A stretch of 64,000 nucleotides of DNA from NCBI RefSeq assembly GCF_000711885.1, contig NZ_JONK01000004.1, positions 277,339 through 341,338 of the forward strand. The letters are read 5' to 3'. This DNA comes from Chromobacterium haemolyticum DSM 19808. GTDB taxonomy: Bacteria > Pseudomonadota > Gammaproteobacteria > Burkholderiales > Chromobacteriaceae. A program made the translations under genes and the position numbers. The notes beneath the pieces were generated by a model that ran no database searches, had not been told where the DNA came from, and saw nothing but the letters and a program-made list of their open reading frames with translations. Within the stretch, counting starts at the first letter, position 1. Every line of letters starts with the position of its first letter. Of this stretch, positions 46,258 through 55,179 are shown piece after piece.

Positions 46258-47121
46258 TTAGCCCAGCTTGGCCAGCAAGGCGCGGAATGCGGCGTCCGGC
46301 GCCATGACGGCGTCAGCAAAGCCGACTTTGACGCCAGCAGAACCCATAAAGGTGCCGGCCTGGGTGCTTCGAACAGCGCGGGCGGAAAGTCCCCGATTAC
46401 GGGCGACGGTATCGACAAACAACTCACCCATCTCATCCACATCCGACTGGATGTCGGCCAGGGCCTCGGAGGAGAGCGGCCTTACATCGCTGCCGTTTGC
46501 CTTCTTGTTGCCGTAGTGAATGATGGTGACGTTGACACCGGCGGATCCGAGCGCCTTCGACATATCGACGTGCATGCAAATCACGCCAACGCTTCCAGTA
46601 CCACCCGTGCGCGGAACGATGATTCGGTCGGTAGCACTGGCCAGCGCGTAAGCAGCGCTATAGGCGTTTTCAGTCAGAATCGACCAGATGGGCTTCTCGC
46701 CACGTGCGGCGTAGATGGCATCGGCAAGGTCAAAGCAACCCGCCACTTCGCCGCCAGGCGAGTCGATATCAAACACGATGCCATGCACCGAGTCATCCTC
46801 CAGCGCCAGGCTGAGGTTGGCTCGAATGCCGTCGTAGCCCGTCATGCCGGAATACGGAGACATGGTGCCCAATTTCTGCACCAGCGTGCCGCTGACCGGG
46901 ATGACCGCGACGCCGGCAACCACTTGGTATGGTTTGTTCTCGGCCGGTGCGCCTGCGTCTCCATCCCAACTGTCCAACGCAACCACGCGACCATCTGCAT
47001 GAAAAAGGCGAGCCAGGCCAAATCGGTCGGCCAACGCTGCCATGACTACCTCGGCTTTTTGCGGGGTAATGGCCAGCGGCACGTTGAATAGCCGCTGGGC
47101 CAGGTGAGGGTAGTTGATCAT
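46258..47121 (-). CDS. S49 family head maturation protease (lambda gpC-like)
   Basis: 287 residues from the ATG at 47121 (MINYPHLAQRLFNVPLAITP), overlapping the portal stop by four bases. VHGIVFDIDSPGGEVAGC precedes the active serine (about residue 155, TENAYSAAYALAS). The general-base lysine is probably in YGNKKANG near residue 206. It should remove the scaffold during procapsid maturation. Confidence 0.92.
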   Translation of the reverse strand: MINYPHLAQRLFNVPLAITPQKAEVVMAALADRFGLARLFHADGRVVALDSWDGDAGAPAENKPYQVVAGVAVIPVSGTLVQKLGTMSPYSGMTGYDGIRANLSLALEDDSVHGIVFDIDSPGGEVAGCFDLADAIYAARGEKPIWSILTENAYSAAYALASATDRIIVPRTGGTGSVGVICMHVDMSKALGSAGVNVTIIHYGNKKANGSDVRPLSSEALADIQSDVDEMGELFVDTVARNRGLSARAVRSTQAGTFMGSAGVKVGFADAVMAPDAAFRALLAKLG

Positions 47122-48779
47122 TGCGGGGTCGCTCTTTCTTCTGGGGTTGAGGCCTCGGTGGCGTCCGCGCCATACCACTTCGGCGCCGGGAGACCTGCGT
47201 CCTTGAACTTCTTGGCCTCTAGGGCGCGCTGGTCGATGACTTCCTCATAGTCGAGTCCTTGTTCAGAGCATTCCTTCTTCAAGGAAGAGAGAGCTGCATC
47301 CATTTTCAGGACAGAGCCCTGCGGCTCCTTGACCGGATCCACCCAACCGCGGCCCACGCTGAGCCAGTCACACCGCGCATACTGTGTCCGGAACTCCAGA
47401 AAATCAGGCGCGTTGCGCGGCAGGGGGAGGTCGCCGTTGTCCATCGCCTCGTGTAGCCAGGTGGCGTACATGGGCGACGCGGTGCCGATCTTGAACTCGG
47501 CACGCCGGCGCTCCAGTGTTTTCCAGCTTTCCAGTAGTGCCGCGCGTGCGGATGAGTAGTTGGTGCGTGACCAGTCCTGCGTGATCTGTTCCGCTGAAAC
47601 ACCGGAGGCGGCGGCAAACGTCAGCTGCATGGCTCGGACAAACTCACCGAACCCACTGTGAGGGTGTGCGGACGCTACAGTTTCAATGGATTCACCCGGT
47701 GCCAACGTGGGGATGCGCGCGCCATTGAGCATGACCGGCCGCGCCTCATGGAAGTCAGCGCGTAGGTCCTGATACGCCGAAAGCTCATCAGTGCCGTTGA
47801 TCGCCTCCTCGACTTGTGCGGCATCGAATGGGCTTGTGATGTAAGTACCGAACGATGACGCGATAGTGGCCGCTTGCAATTCAACGCCGTAGTAGCGCGC
47901 CAGCATCTTGAAACGGCTAAGCACCGACGTAAAAATGCCAATGCCACGGTTCTGACCGGCTCGATCCCGTTCGAAATCGTGAATCACGCGCATCCAACCA
48001 TCTTGGTCTTCGCGCTCGATACGCTCCCACTCGTTGGACTCGATTGCGTTGTACCAGTCGTTCTGGTGTGCTTTCCGGAGGTGATAGGCGATAGGCACGC
48101 CATCGTCGTCTATCTCAACTCCGTTTCGCAGGTATTTGGTATCCACCATCTGGTAAGGATTGGACAGGCGGTCCGGGTCCACTACCAGATAACAAGTGGC
48201 GTAGCGCGCACCGCCTGGGTACACACGATCCGGCTTCCAGTAGTTGACGATCAGGCTATCTCCATCCACCAGTTTGTGGCGCAATCCCAGCCGTAATTGT
48301 TGTGACACAGTCAATTGGCGTGATAGGTCGTTGTAGCGACCAATATCATCGGCAAATCCACGCCACAGCGCTTCAGTGGACCGCTGAAACTCATTGGCCC
48401 ATTCCGCATCGAATGCCTTGATCCCGGTCAGCGTAGCCAGGGCACGGTAATCCGGCATGGCCGACAGGCGCATTGAGACACCGACGGTGTTGTCCAGGAT
48501 GCGGGTGACCGCACCCTGGGCCAGTCCGTCGTTGCGCACCAGGTCACGGCTGCGCGCAACCATCCGATCGCGGAATTGGTTGATTTCCGCATCCGGCGAG
48601 CGAATCCACGGAAGCCAATCGCCCATCTCTTGCGTCGTCCAACTTGACGCGTCGTATGGGAATGCCGATGTCCCTGCCAGTGGCAGCCCCTCCGTCCGGA
48701 TGGTTGACTCGCTAACAGAGGAGCGCGCCGGAGGAAGCGGGCGGCCATCCGATCCCAGTAGAGAGAGTTTGTTGTCCAT
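47118..48779 (-). CDS. portal protein, lambda gpB family
   Basis: 553 residues, ATG at 48779, one base overlap with the gpW stop. NDGLAQGAVTRILDNTVG near residue 83 and GVSAEQITQDWSRTNYSSAR around residue 400 are family hallmarks; the N-terminus FPYDASSWTTQEMGDWLPW is also typical. The dodecamer is the DNA gate of the head. Confidence 0.95.
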   Translation of the reverse strand: MDNKLSLLGSDGRPLPPARSSVSESTIRTEGLPLAGTSAFPYDASSWTTQEMGDWLPWIRSPDAEINQFRDRMVARSRDLVRNDGLAQGAVTRILDNTVGVSMRLSAMPDYRALATLTGIKAFDAEWANEFQRSTEALWRGFADDIGRYNDLSRQLTVSQQLRLGLRHKLVDGDSLIVNYWKPDRVYPGGARYATCYLVVDPDRLSNPYQMVDTKYLRNGVEIDDDGVPIAYHLRKAHQNDWYNAIESNEWERIEREDQDGWMRVIHDFERDRAGQNRGIGIFTSVLSRFKMLARYYGVELQAATIASSFGTYITSPFDAAQVEEAINGTDELSAYQDLRADFHEARPVMLNGARIPTLAPGESIETVASAHPHSGFGEFVRAMQLTFAAASGVSAEQITQDWSRTNYSSARAALLESWKTLERRRAEFKIGTASPMYATWLHEAMDNGDLPLPRNAPDFLEFRTQYARCDWLSVGRGWVDPVKEPQGSVLKMDAALSSLKKECSEQGLDYEEVIDQRALEAKKFKDAGLPAPKWYGADATEASTPEERATPQ

Positions 48780-49033
48780 TAGAATACCGGTCGGATGGGC
48801 CTGCGCCTCCTCATTCCCAGTGCATACATCAACGAGTTGATGTGCTGCTGCAACTGAGCCAAGTTGGCGCGGGTGTAGGTTACGGATTTGGTTCCATCGC
48901 CCTGTGTGTATGAATACGACTCACCCATGGAACCAGTGCTAAGGCGGTGAAGCGCAACTTGTGCCTCAGTCAGCCACTGCTGCAGTTGGGCCGGGGAAAT
49001 GCCGGTGAAATTATTGGTTTGCGGCGTAAACAC
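48779..49033 (-). CDS. head-tail joining protein gpW-like
   Basis: 84 residues, ATG at 49033. LQQWLTEAQVALHRLSTGSM and SYTQGDGTKSVTYTRANLAQ match the gpW fold; the basic end GMRRRRPIRPVF follows. It lies between terminase and portal, as in lambda. Confidence 0.92.
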   Translation of the reverse strand: MFTPQTNNFTGISPAQLQQWLTEAQVALHRLSTGSMGESYSYTQGDGTKSVTYTRANLAQLQQHINSLMYALGMRRRRPIRPVF

Positions 49034-49041
49034 TTTGGCTC

Positions 49042-51111
49042 CTATGCCATGCGGCGGACGAGTGATCTAGGTTTAGAGGTCAATGGTTTTGCCTCCTCAG
49101 GAACAGAATTAGGAAGGACTGGCTGCTCTGCCCTTGAAGCGGTTGATGTTGAAAGCTGATTGAGCTTTAAGCCGAAGTGCAGCAAGCCACATAAAGCGCC
49201 ATACGCGTAGACGCGGCAATCGCTCGCCTCGTTGGCCTTGTTGGATGGCTGCTCCCAAACCCGGTAACGAGCGCCGCCGACTTCTTTCACAACAATTCGC
49301 TCAGCTGTTAACTGGGCGAAATAGTTGATGTCTCGATCAGCAGGGAAATGCATATAGCCCGGGCCCGGCGCCTCAAGTTGAAGCCGATTCCTGATGGTGT
49401 CCTTTGCGGCGTTCACCCCCAAGATAATGGGGCGGAATGATGCCTTGGTTCGTGAGCGTGGGCGTTTGGTTGGCCATACAGGGTTTCTTTGCCCACTACG
49501 CGCGGATTCACCCTTGATAGCCCAGACCTTGCGCCCGAGACGAGCTTTTGCAAACTCGTATACCGCTTGGGTGTGATGGCCGCCTGAGTCGATACAAGCA
49601 GCCATCGCGCCAAACCCACGGCCATCATTGCGATGCCATATCCGTTTCAGATACTCATCCAGTTGCTTCTGGGTTTCGGGCTCACTCATTTCACCATCGA
49701 TTACGTGGTAGTCGATGGACCAGGATTCTTCGTTGCGCCCCCAGCCCACAACCTCCATCTCCAAGCGATAGTCTTGGACGTCTACGCCAATCGTGATGAC
49801 CGCGACACCCTCCGGCACTTCCGCGGGCCAGACTTCGCCGCGCGATACCAGCGCTTCCAGTCTTACCTCTTTGCCGGAGTGGGGCCGATGCGGTAAACCC
49901 ATCTGGGTATTCCACCAGGCTTGCTCTCTGTCAGGGTCGCCTTTTGCGGCCAAGTACTTCGCGGCAATGTCAGATGGCTTATCTTTCTGCCAAGGGCTGA
50001 ACAGCTTGCTGGCCTGGTAGCCCGCATGAGCGTTGTCTACACCCCAACTGCCGCATTCAGGGCACTTGGCGCGGTACACGGCGTGGCGCTCGCTTACCCA
50101 CCAATCCCAGACCGACTCAACCGGGCCTTCCTTCTGTTTTGCCTGCTCATACAGATCCAGCGGAGAGTGCCGGTGACCGCAGCATTCAAATGGTCGAGTT
50201 TGGTGCCAGCGCACCGTTTGAAGGGCGCGCAGACGCTCGCCCTCTGACCAGCCGGCGCCACAGCAGTCGCAATAAATGCGCGCGGTTTTCGGAGCGTGCT
50301 TTCCGTCAGGCTTGTCCCAGTTGACGTGTTTGAAGAAGTCCAAGAAAACGCGGCCGCCGCAGTGCGGGCATTCGACCGAGGCTTTTCGTTGATCCGATTC
50401 CGCATAACTGTCGGCAATCCGGCTCTCATCTTCCAGGGTGGGAGAGCACGCACGCACGGAGAGCCAGTTGACGCCGAATGTCGCCGTCCTCTCTTCCGCC
50501 AGCGCGATAGGGTCGCCCTCGCGAGTAACCGGGTATTTGTCCACCTCGTCGGCCAGCAGGACACGGATGGGACGCCGCGCCAAGTTGTCAGGACTACCGG
50601 CGCCGGCCAGGGCCAAGAACCCACCTGGGAACGACTTGTAAAGCAGGGTTTCGTCAGCGTTTCGGGTTTTACCGCTACCAATCAGCTCCCGTAGCGCCGG
50701 TGTCACACGAATCAGCGGGCTTATGCGCTCTTTGGAAAACTGCTCCGCCGATTCCTCTTTGGGTTGCAACAGCAAGATGGGGCAAGGATCGAGGTGGGCG
50801 AAGTAGCCAAATACGTTCTCGATCAGCGCCGTTTTCATCAACTGCGTGCAGCACATTGTTGTGATGACGTGGACGCCTGGTTCTGTGACTGCAAGCATGG
50901 GGCCGCGGGCGACCTCTACAGTCGCGGTTTCCCAGTTACCAGATGTGCTGCCGGCTTCTTTTGCCAGCTTGCGGTATCTGTCCGCCCACTCAGGAACGCT
51001 GATACGAGGAGGAGGGGTCCAGCCATGCTGAAAGGACGCACGCAGTGCGTCAGCTTTCTGCGCTGAAGTCTCCCTCGGGTTCGCCGAGCTGTTGAATGTG
51101 CTTGTGGACAT
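49042..51111 (-). CDS. terminase large subunit, lambda GpA family
   Basis: 689 residues, ATG at 51111, overlapping the small-subunit gene by 62 bases. ATPase parts: a Walker A-like stretch near residue 90 (QLMKTALIENVFGY), LLLQPKEESAEQFSKERI and Walker B IRVLLADEVDKYP. The nuclease part starts with ITIGVDVQDYRLEMEVVGWG, with AACIDSGGHHTQAVYEFAK behind it. A Cys4 zinc ribbon-like pattern (ECPHCGG, CDCCG) is present mid-protein. It packages DNA. Confidence 0.95.
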   Translation of the reverse strand: MSTSTFNSSANPRETSAQKADALRASFQHGWTPPPRISVPEWADRYRKLAKEAGSTSGNWETATVEVARGPMLAVTEPGVHVITTMCCTQLMKTALIENVFGYFAHLDPCPILLLQPKEESAEQFSKERISPLIRVTPALRELIGSGKTRNADETLLYKSFPGGFLALAGAGSPDNLARRPIRVLLADEVDKYPVTREGDPIALAEERTATFGVNWLSVRACSPTLEDESRIADSYAESDQRKASVECPHCGGRVFLDFFKHVNWDKPDGKHAPKTARIYCDCCGAGWSEGERLRALQTVRWHQTRPFECCGHRHSPLDLYEQAKQKEGPVESVWDWWVSERHAVYRAKCPECGSWGVDNAHAGYQASKLFSPWQKDKPSDIAAKYLAAKGDPDREQAWWNTQMGLPHRPHSGKEVRLEALVSRGEVWPAEVPEGVAVITIGVDVQDYRLEMEVVGWGRNEESWSIDYHVIDGEMSEPETQKQLDEYLKRIWHRNDGRGFGAMAACIDSGGHHTQAVYEFAKARLGRKVWAIKGESARSGQRNPVWPTKRPRSRTKASFRPIILGVNAAKDTIRNRLQLEAPGPGYMHFPADRDINYFAQLTAERIVVKEVGGARYRVWEQPSNKANEASDCRVYAYGALCGLLHFGLKLNQLSTSTASRAEQPVLPNSVPEEAKPLTSKPRSLVRRMA

Positions 51112-51640
51112 GCTCGGTCAATACCTCTGTTACCCGGTCGGCCTCCAGTCCGAGGTCGGCGGCAACAAGAGGCCCTACGCGGGCCGGCCAGTTAAGCCAG
51201 GCGTCGCGCGCCGCCCTGGCGCATTCAAAAAGCACCCCTTTGGCCAGACCCAGTTCAATCAACAGTCCGGACTTCTGTTCGTATTCCAGCTGGCGGAGCA
51301 GTGCGAGATAGTTTTCCTTGATGCGCAATGCCTCGGCATAGTCGCGATCCGGCGCCGCGCCACTGGCAATCATGCTGCGCGCAGTGTCCTCAATCGATAG
51401 ATTCGCGTCGTCATCCGGTGCGAACTGCGAACTGCGAACACCCTGCGAACTGTTCGCACTTGTGTTCGCAGTGTTCGCACCCTTTGCATTGGCCTCTCGC
51501 CATGCAGTGCCGACCAGTCTTGAATCAAGCTTCCCACCGTCCGAAAGCACCAGCCGGCCTTGTTTTACGGCGCGGCGCACCAGTGTGTCGGAGCAATTTT
51601 CGCGGCGCGCAAATTCTCTGAGCGAGATCAGTTCAGACAT
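51050..51640 (-). CDS. terminase small subunit, Nu1-like
   Basis: 196 residues from the ATG at 51640 (MSELISLREFARRENCSDTL). Residues 1-45 form a winged-helix DNA-binding domain; residues 48-72 are an Asn/Ser/Thr-rich linker; the rest is helical and should bind the large subunit. The linker is encoded by a dense set of TGCGAAC repeats (51419-51479). It recognises phage DNA for packaging. Confidence 0.88.
   Translation of the reverse strand: MSELISLREFARRENCSDTLVRRAVKQGRLVLSDGGKLDSRLVGTAWREANAKGANTANTSANSSQGVRSSQFAPDDDANLSIEDTARSMIASGAAPDRDYAEALRIKENYLALLRQLEYEQKSGLLIELGLAKGVLFECARAARDAWLNWPARVGPLVAADLGLEADRVTEVLTEHVHKHIQQLGEPEGDFSAES
51419..51479. repeat. TGCGAAC iteron cluster inside the terminase small-subunit gene
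   Basis: TGCGAAC occurs in direct tandem at 51419, 51426 and 51433, again at 51444, and inverted (GTTCGCA) at 51452, 51464 and 51473. The pair 51444-51458 is a perfect 15-base palindrome around one T. One more copy (51644-51650) lies just upstream of the start codon. Iterons next to or inside a terminase gene suggest a cos/pac recognition site. Confidence 0.65.
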
Positions 51641-51734
51641 GGGTGCGAACACCTTTCAGGACCTATAGCTGGGGAGGAATCGCGGCGCGCAATGCCCGTG
51701 GAACTCCTGCCCCACGGAAGGACCCGGGAGGATT

Positions 51735-52184
51735 TCAGCGCCTCTTTCTGGCCTCCTCACGCAGGGATGCCTTGCACGAACGACAACACAATGGCGTGCT
51801 TGCATGAAACGCTGCCACCTCCCGTTCCACTTCCACTCCGCAATGTTTGCAGGGGGCCGATACTGTCAATCGTCTTGTATTGAGAATGTTTTCACTACGA
51901 GAGACTGCGCGAAGATTGATCCGGCGGTTATCAAGTGGATTGTGATTGATGTGATCAACATCTCTCGTATCGGACCCGCATAGGCCCAATACCTCTCGAT
52001 GCATCCTTAAAGTCACCCACCGGCCATCTCTCAATAAATTTCGCACCGCATATACACCGCTACCACTGCCATTTGGTTTAGCCTTCCAGCGCCATTGCGA
52101 CAGGAAGGCATGCTGATCATCATCAATCATGGCAAAGCGATGTTCGCCTACTGCATATTTTCCGGTTAGCTCTATTTGTGCCAT
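51735..52184 (-). CDS. HNH homing-type endonuclease
   Basis: 149 residues, ATG at 52184. The HNH core is RDVDHINHNPLDNRRINLRA (around residues 73-92), followed by SRSENILN as in phage homing enzymes. The C-terminus carries a four-Cys zinc ribbon (CKHCGVEV ... CCRSC). It stands alone upstream of terminase and may be a selfish insertion or help packaging. Confidence 0.9.
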   Translation of the reverse strand: MAQIELTGKYAVGEHRFAMIDDDQHAFLSQWRWKAKPNGSGSGVYAVRNLLRDGRWVTLRMHREVLGLCGSDTRDVDHINHNPLDNRRINLRAVSRSENILNTRRLTVSAPCKHCGVEVEREVAAFHASTPLCCRSCKASLREEARKRR

Positions 52185-52188
52185 CTAA

Positions 52189-52875
52189 TCACCTCGCTGA
52201 CGCCAGGGCCTTGGCCAAGGCGCGCCCCATCTCGCGATTGAAGTGACGGTTGACCAGCGCCGCGGCCAGCTCGTGGTAACCCAGATGGGTCTCCACCGGC
52301 AGCGCGTCGCCGAACCTGATCAGCAGCTTGAGATGGCCGCGCTTGTCGTCCATCACTTCGTTCAATCCGCGCAGCTTCTTACGCTTGCCGGTCAGCAGCG
52401 TCACGCGCCGCGGATCAACAGGCCGTTGCCATACGCCATTGACGATACCGCGCTTGGTTTTCACCTTGCCGATGAAGATATCCGGCCGCGCCTTGAGCCT
52501 TGCCAGCGTGCCACGCGACAGTTGGCCGTAGGCGTTCTTCTTGATGTCCTTCGGGTTCAACAGCGCTCGCCCGTTGAGAACGTGCTGTCCGCCAGTCTCG
52601 TAGGGTGCGAGATACCGTGCTGCCTGGTCCTTAATGAAGACCATCGCCTCCTGGTTGCTCTTGCGTGCGCCGCGCATGCCCACGCTGTTGCGCGTGAACG
52701 GCGATGGATTTTTCAGCTTGTTGCGCAGTTGCTCCGTCTCGCCGGCTTGGACAATCTTGGCGACTGCTGTAAGCGCCTGAGCCGTGGCGAACGGCAGTTG
52801 GTCGCGGGCGGTCATGGACAGTTTGCGGCGCAGTTGCTGGACGTTGGTGCTGACGGAGATAAACGGCGCAGACAT
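52189..52875 (-). CDS. phage protein, possibly HK97 gp10/minor-tail type
   Basis: 228 residues, ATG at 52875. Basic and helical, with QLPFATAQALTAVAKIVQAG near residue 28 and a Lys/Arg-rich middle (RLKARPDIFIGKVKTKRGIV). Position upstream of terminase is unusual for a tail completion protein. No firm family; four bases separate it from the HNH gene. Confidence 0.6.
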   Translation of the reverse strand: MSAPFISVSTNVQQLRRKLSMTARDQLPFATAQALTAVAKIVQAGETEQLRNKLKNPSPFTRNSVGMRGARKSNQEAMVFIKDQAARYLAPYETGGQHVLNGRALLNPKDIKKNAYGQLSRGTLARLKARPDIFIGKVKTKRGIVNGVWQRPVDPRRVTLLTGKRKKLRGLNEVMDDKRGHLKLLIRFGDALPVETHLGYHELAAALVNRHFNREMGRALAKALASAR

Positions 52876-52947
52876 CGACGCCCCTCTCAGAATTAATACT
52901 TTTACTCAGTAGGGCCTTCGGTGGGCTCGGTCTGGCCCAGAAGGTGG

Positions 52948-53121
52948 TTATTTCATTGCCGACTTGATATCGTCAGCCAGGGACTCGACCACTTTGGCGC
53001 CCTCTTTGGCGACAGCCGCGACGGGCTTGGCCAATGCATCAGCTGCAGTGACGGCAACAGAAACTGGGGCTGCCACAACTTTAGCAGCGGCGGTGGCGAT
53101 TTCTATCAGGGACTGAAACAT
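52948..53121 (-). CDS. 57-residue Ala/Val-rich phage protein
   Basis: ATG at 53121 with AGGAGAG upstream; stop TAA at 52948-52950. Sequence pattern: MFQSLIEIATAAAKVVAAPV, then Ala/Val/Asp repeats, ending DDIKSAMK. An amphipathic helix is likely. Similar tiny genes are common in phages; function unknown. Confidence 0.6.
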   Translation of the reverse strand: MFQSLIEIATAAAKVVAAPVSVAVTAADALAKPVAAVAKEGAKVVESLADDIKSAMK

Positions 53122-53136
53122 AGGACTCTCCTGTGG

Positions 53137-53337
53137 TCACACCCGAACGAGCTCAGGTATCTTGTGGCGTGGGATGACGATGTAGTCGTCCGGCTGATTG
53201 CGCTCCAGATAGTCGAAGCGGATCGTCTTGGGCCCGATGACTGCAACGCGTGCTGCGCGGCCTGATGCCATGAGCACATGCTGCCCCTCGCGAAGGTGAC
53301 AGGCGTCGAGGACTGCGCGGGTGTGTTCCATGTGCAT
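53137..53337 (-). CDS. small phage protein of unknown function
   Basis: 66 residues from the ATG at 53337 (MHMEHTRAVLDACHLREGQH); the frame is open further up. The start is four bases before the upstream gene's stop region, so the two are coupled. A beta-type domain is likely from the pattern VLMASGRAARVAVIGPKTIR. No family recognised. Confidence 0.5.
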   Translation of the reverse strand: MHMEHTRAVLDACHLREGQHVLMASGRAARVAVIGPKTIRFDYLERNQPDDYIVIPRHKIPELVRV

Positions 53338-53339
53338 GG

Positions 53340-53471
53340 CTATTCCCCTACCAGCAATGCCTTGGCTTGCTTCCACGTATCGGCGGTGCAGCTATCGATT
53401 TTCCAGAAGCCAGGATGGATGTGATCGTCAATCATCTGACGAATGCCATCGCTTTGCAGATACCATGTCAT
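53340..53471 (-). CDS. small phage protein of unknown function
   Basis: 43 residues from the ATG at 53471 (MTWYLQSDGIRQMIDDHIHP), which has CTGGAGG eight bases upstream. It opens the block of small genes after the double terminator. No family recognised. Confidence 0.5.
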   Translation of the reverse strand: MTWYLQSDGIRQMIDDHIHPGFWKIDSCTADTWKQAKALLVGE

Positions 53472-53496
53472 CACAGCAGGCCTCCAGAAACGCAAA

Positions 53497-53562
53497 AGGC
53501 CCACGCGAAAGCGTAGGCCTGGAATGCAAAAAGCCCGAACTGGACGTAGTTCGGGCTGCTGC
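53497..53562 (-). terminator. two tandem intrinsic terminators at the end of the early operon
   Basis: On the minus strand AGCCCGAACT/AGTTCGGGCT runs into TTTTTGC. Twenty bases on, AGGCC-ACGC/GCGT-GGCCT runs into TTTTGCG. They separate the replication genes from terminase and structural genes, a place where antitermination or a late promoter would be expected. Confidence 0.8.
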
Positions 53563-53580
53563 AAAACAGTGTAGTTTTAT

Positions 53581-54108
53581 TCACGCTGCAGCGCAAGTAC
53601 TTCTGTGAAAAGCCTTGCTACGCGAGGCATTGCGGTACGTTGCATGCCTTACCAAATCCAGCACTTGGACCTCGATCACTGCGAGGGCAGTTGAGAACGC
53701 GCCGCTGAGTATGCGGAAGGCTTCCTGCTGGCGCCGGCAGATTGTGGGCTGTGACAGCATGTAGGTCTCGCCCATGTCGTCCTGGCTTCTGGCCATCTCC
53801 TGATCATTCGCCCAGCCGCGGGCGAGCTCCCGGCGCAGCGCGGTGGGCCAGCCACCCGGCAATAGCTTGGCGGCCTCGTTGACCGCCCTGATGTCAGCCG
53901 TGAAGTATGCAGCCAGCACCTGCTGTTCGCGCGCCGGCAGCCGTGCCACCTTCGCCAGGATGTCCACCGCCAGCATTTTCAACTCGTCCGGCGTCAACGA
54001 GCCGAACTCGCGCGGCGCCGCCTCTGCGAACTTCTGGACCTTCACCGGGATTGCCTCGGACATCTGAAACGCCCATCCCACCAAGCTCCTGACTGTGCTG
54101 AATTGCAT
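53581..54108 (-). CDS. phage protein before the late terminators, possible late regulator
   Basis: 175 residues from the ATG at 54108 (MQFSTVRSLVGWAFQ); an ATG at 54063 (MSEAIPVKVQKF) would give 160. Helical, with EMARSQDDMGETYMLSQPTI and a later Arg/Ala-rich stretch. Position at the end of the early run and just before the double terminator is where lambda encodes Q, but no Q family motif is seen. Confidence 0.5.
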   Translation of the reverse strand: MQFSTVRSLVGWAFQMSEAIPVKVQKFAEAAPREFGSLTPDELKMLAVDILAKVARLPAREQQVLAAYFTADIRAVNEAAKLLPGGWPTALRRELARGWANDQEMARSQDDMGETYMLSQPTICRRQQEAFRILSGAFSTALAVIEVQVLDLVRHATYRNASRSKAFHRSTCAAA

Positions 54109-54136
54109 ATTGTCCCCGATCCAAAGTGTGTTGTTA

Positions 54137-54601
54137 TCAGGCGGCGAACAGCGCGCCCTGTATCTGTGGCTTTGCCAACTGGGTGATGGTCACCACCACG
54201 CGGGCCGGCCCGTCCGGCTCCATCACTTCGCCGCTATCTCGCTTGATCAGCTTGTCGTCGCCGAATGCGATGCCCTTCAGCGCGTCGTTCAGCACCTTGC
54301 GAGCGTTGTCCAGGTCGATGCACTGGACGCTATCCCACCAGCCATCCGGATCTTTGGCGGACCGCCGGGCCCAGTCCTGCGGACGCTTGGCGTACAGCTT
54401 GATGTCGACCTGAACGCGGCCGCTGATTGGCGTTGTGATGCCGGCCATGTGTGCAATGTGCGCGACATGCGCCTTGTAGGCTTTGGCCTCTTCGCTGACC
54501 ACCACCAGGGCGCGCTTGTGACCGCGAGGTGTGAACGAGCGCCAGTAGCGGTTCGCGCTGATCGGGTAGGGGAGGATCAGCTTGATTTGGCGAACGGTCA
54601 T
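54137..54601 (-). CDS. rusA: RusA-type Holliday junction resolvase
   Basis: 154 residues from the ATG at 54601 (MTVRQIKLILPYPISANRYW), overlapping the replication gene by four bases. The acidic cluster CIDLDNARKVLNDALKGIAF then GDDKLI fits the catalytic Asp-x-Asp plus later Asp and Lys of RusA. It cuts four-way junctions in phage recombination and resolves branched DNA before packaging. Confidence 0.92.
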   Translation of the reverse strand: MTVRQIKLILPYPISANRYWRSFTPRGHKRALVVVSEEAKAYKAHVAHIAHMAGITTPISGRVQVDIKLYAKRPQDWARRSAKDPDGWWDSVQCIDLDNARKVLNDALKGIAFGDDKLIKRDSGEVMEPDGPARVVVTITQLAKPQIQGALFAA

Positions 54602-55179
54602 GCCGCGTCCTCCATGGGGTTGGTTTTCGTCAGGAACGGAACAAGGCTTTCCGGCACCGGCTTGCGCGAGTCTTGGATCGCTTCGGCAGCCATACGCTTG
54701 CCATGCATCCCGCCCTTGTAGACGCCTCGCGCGGTCTCGTCTGCGATCGCGTAGGCCCATTCCAGCTTGCGCACGTTGTCACTCGGGAAGCGCATGCTTC
54801 GCGCTGCGCGTTTGACCTGGGCGATCTGCACTTCGGCCTCCTCGCGGGTCATCTTCGGCGCCTCCAGCTGGGCCTGGTTGTACTCCGGCGCCGGCGGCCG
54901 GATGTCGCGGGAGCAGCAGGCGGTCAGGAACTCGTCGGCGCTCGGCGGGTACTTGAAGCTGCAGCCGAGGCCATGCTGGATATCGGCCTTGGTCAGGTTG
55001 CGCAGCTCGAATGCCCAGACGTCCATGGCCTCGAGCAAGCCAGGGTCAACGAGTTTGCCGCTGGTCGGGTCGATGACCTTCTCGCCGCCGTCCCTGAACT
55101 TGTCCACGAACGACGAGCCAAACCGGCCGCGAAGGGTGCGGAAAATCATGCGGATGGCGTTGGAATCAACGGAATGCAT
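54598..55179 (-). CDS. replication protein P-like (helicase loader)
   Basis: 193 residues from the ATG at 55179 (MHSVDSNAIRMIFRTLRGRF). The first 100 residues have the lambda-P-type layout (LRGRFGSSFVDKF ... WAFELRNLTKADIQHGL). Overlaps RusA and O-like genes, which places it in the replication cassette. It should load the host helicase DnaB. Confidence 0.78.
   Translation of the reverse strand: MHSVDSNAIRMIFRTLRGRFGSSFVDKFRDGGEKVIDPTSGKLVDPGLLEAMDVWAFELRNLTKADIQHGLGCSFKYPPSADEFLTACCSRDIRPPAPEYNQAQLEAPKMTREEAEVQIAQVKRAARSMRFPSDNVRKLEWAYAIADETARGVYKGGMHGKRMAAEAIQDSRKPVPESLVPFLTKTNPMEDAA

Noticed and set aside
46081..47091. Plus-strand frame opposite scaffold and protease
   Set aside because: Its Arg/Ser repeats are just the complement of the Asp/Arg repeats of the scaffold gene.
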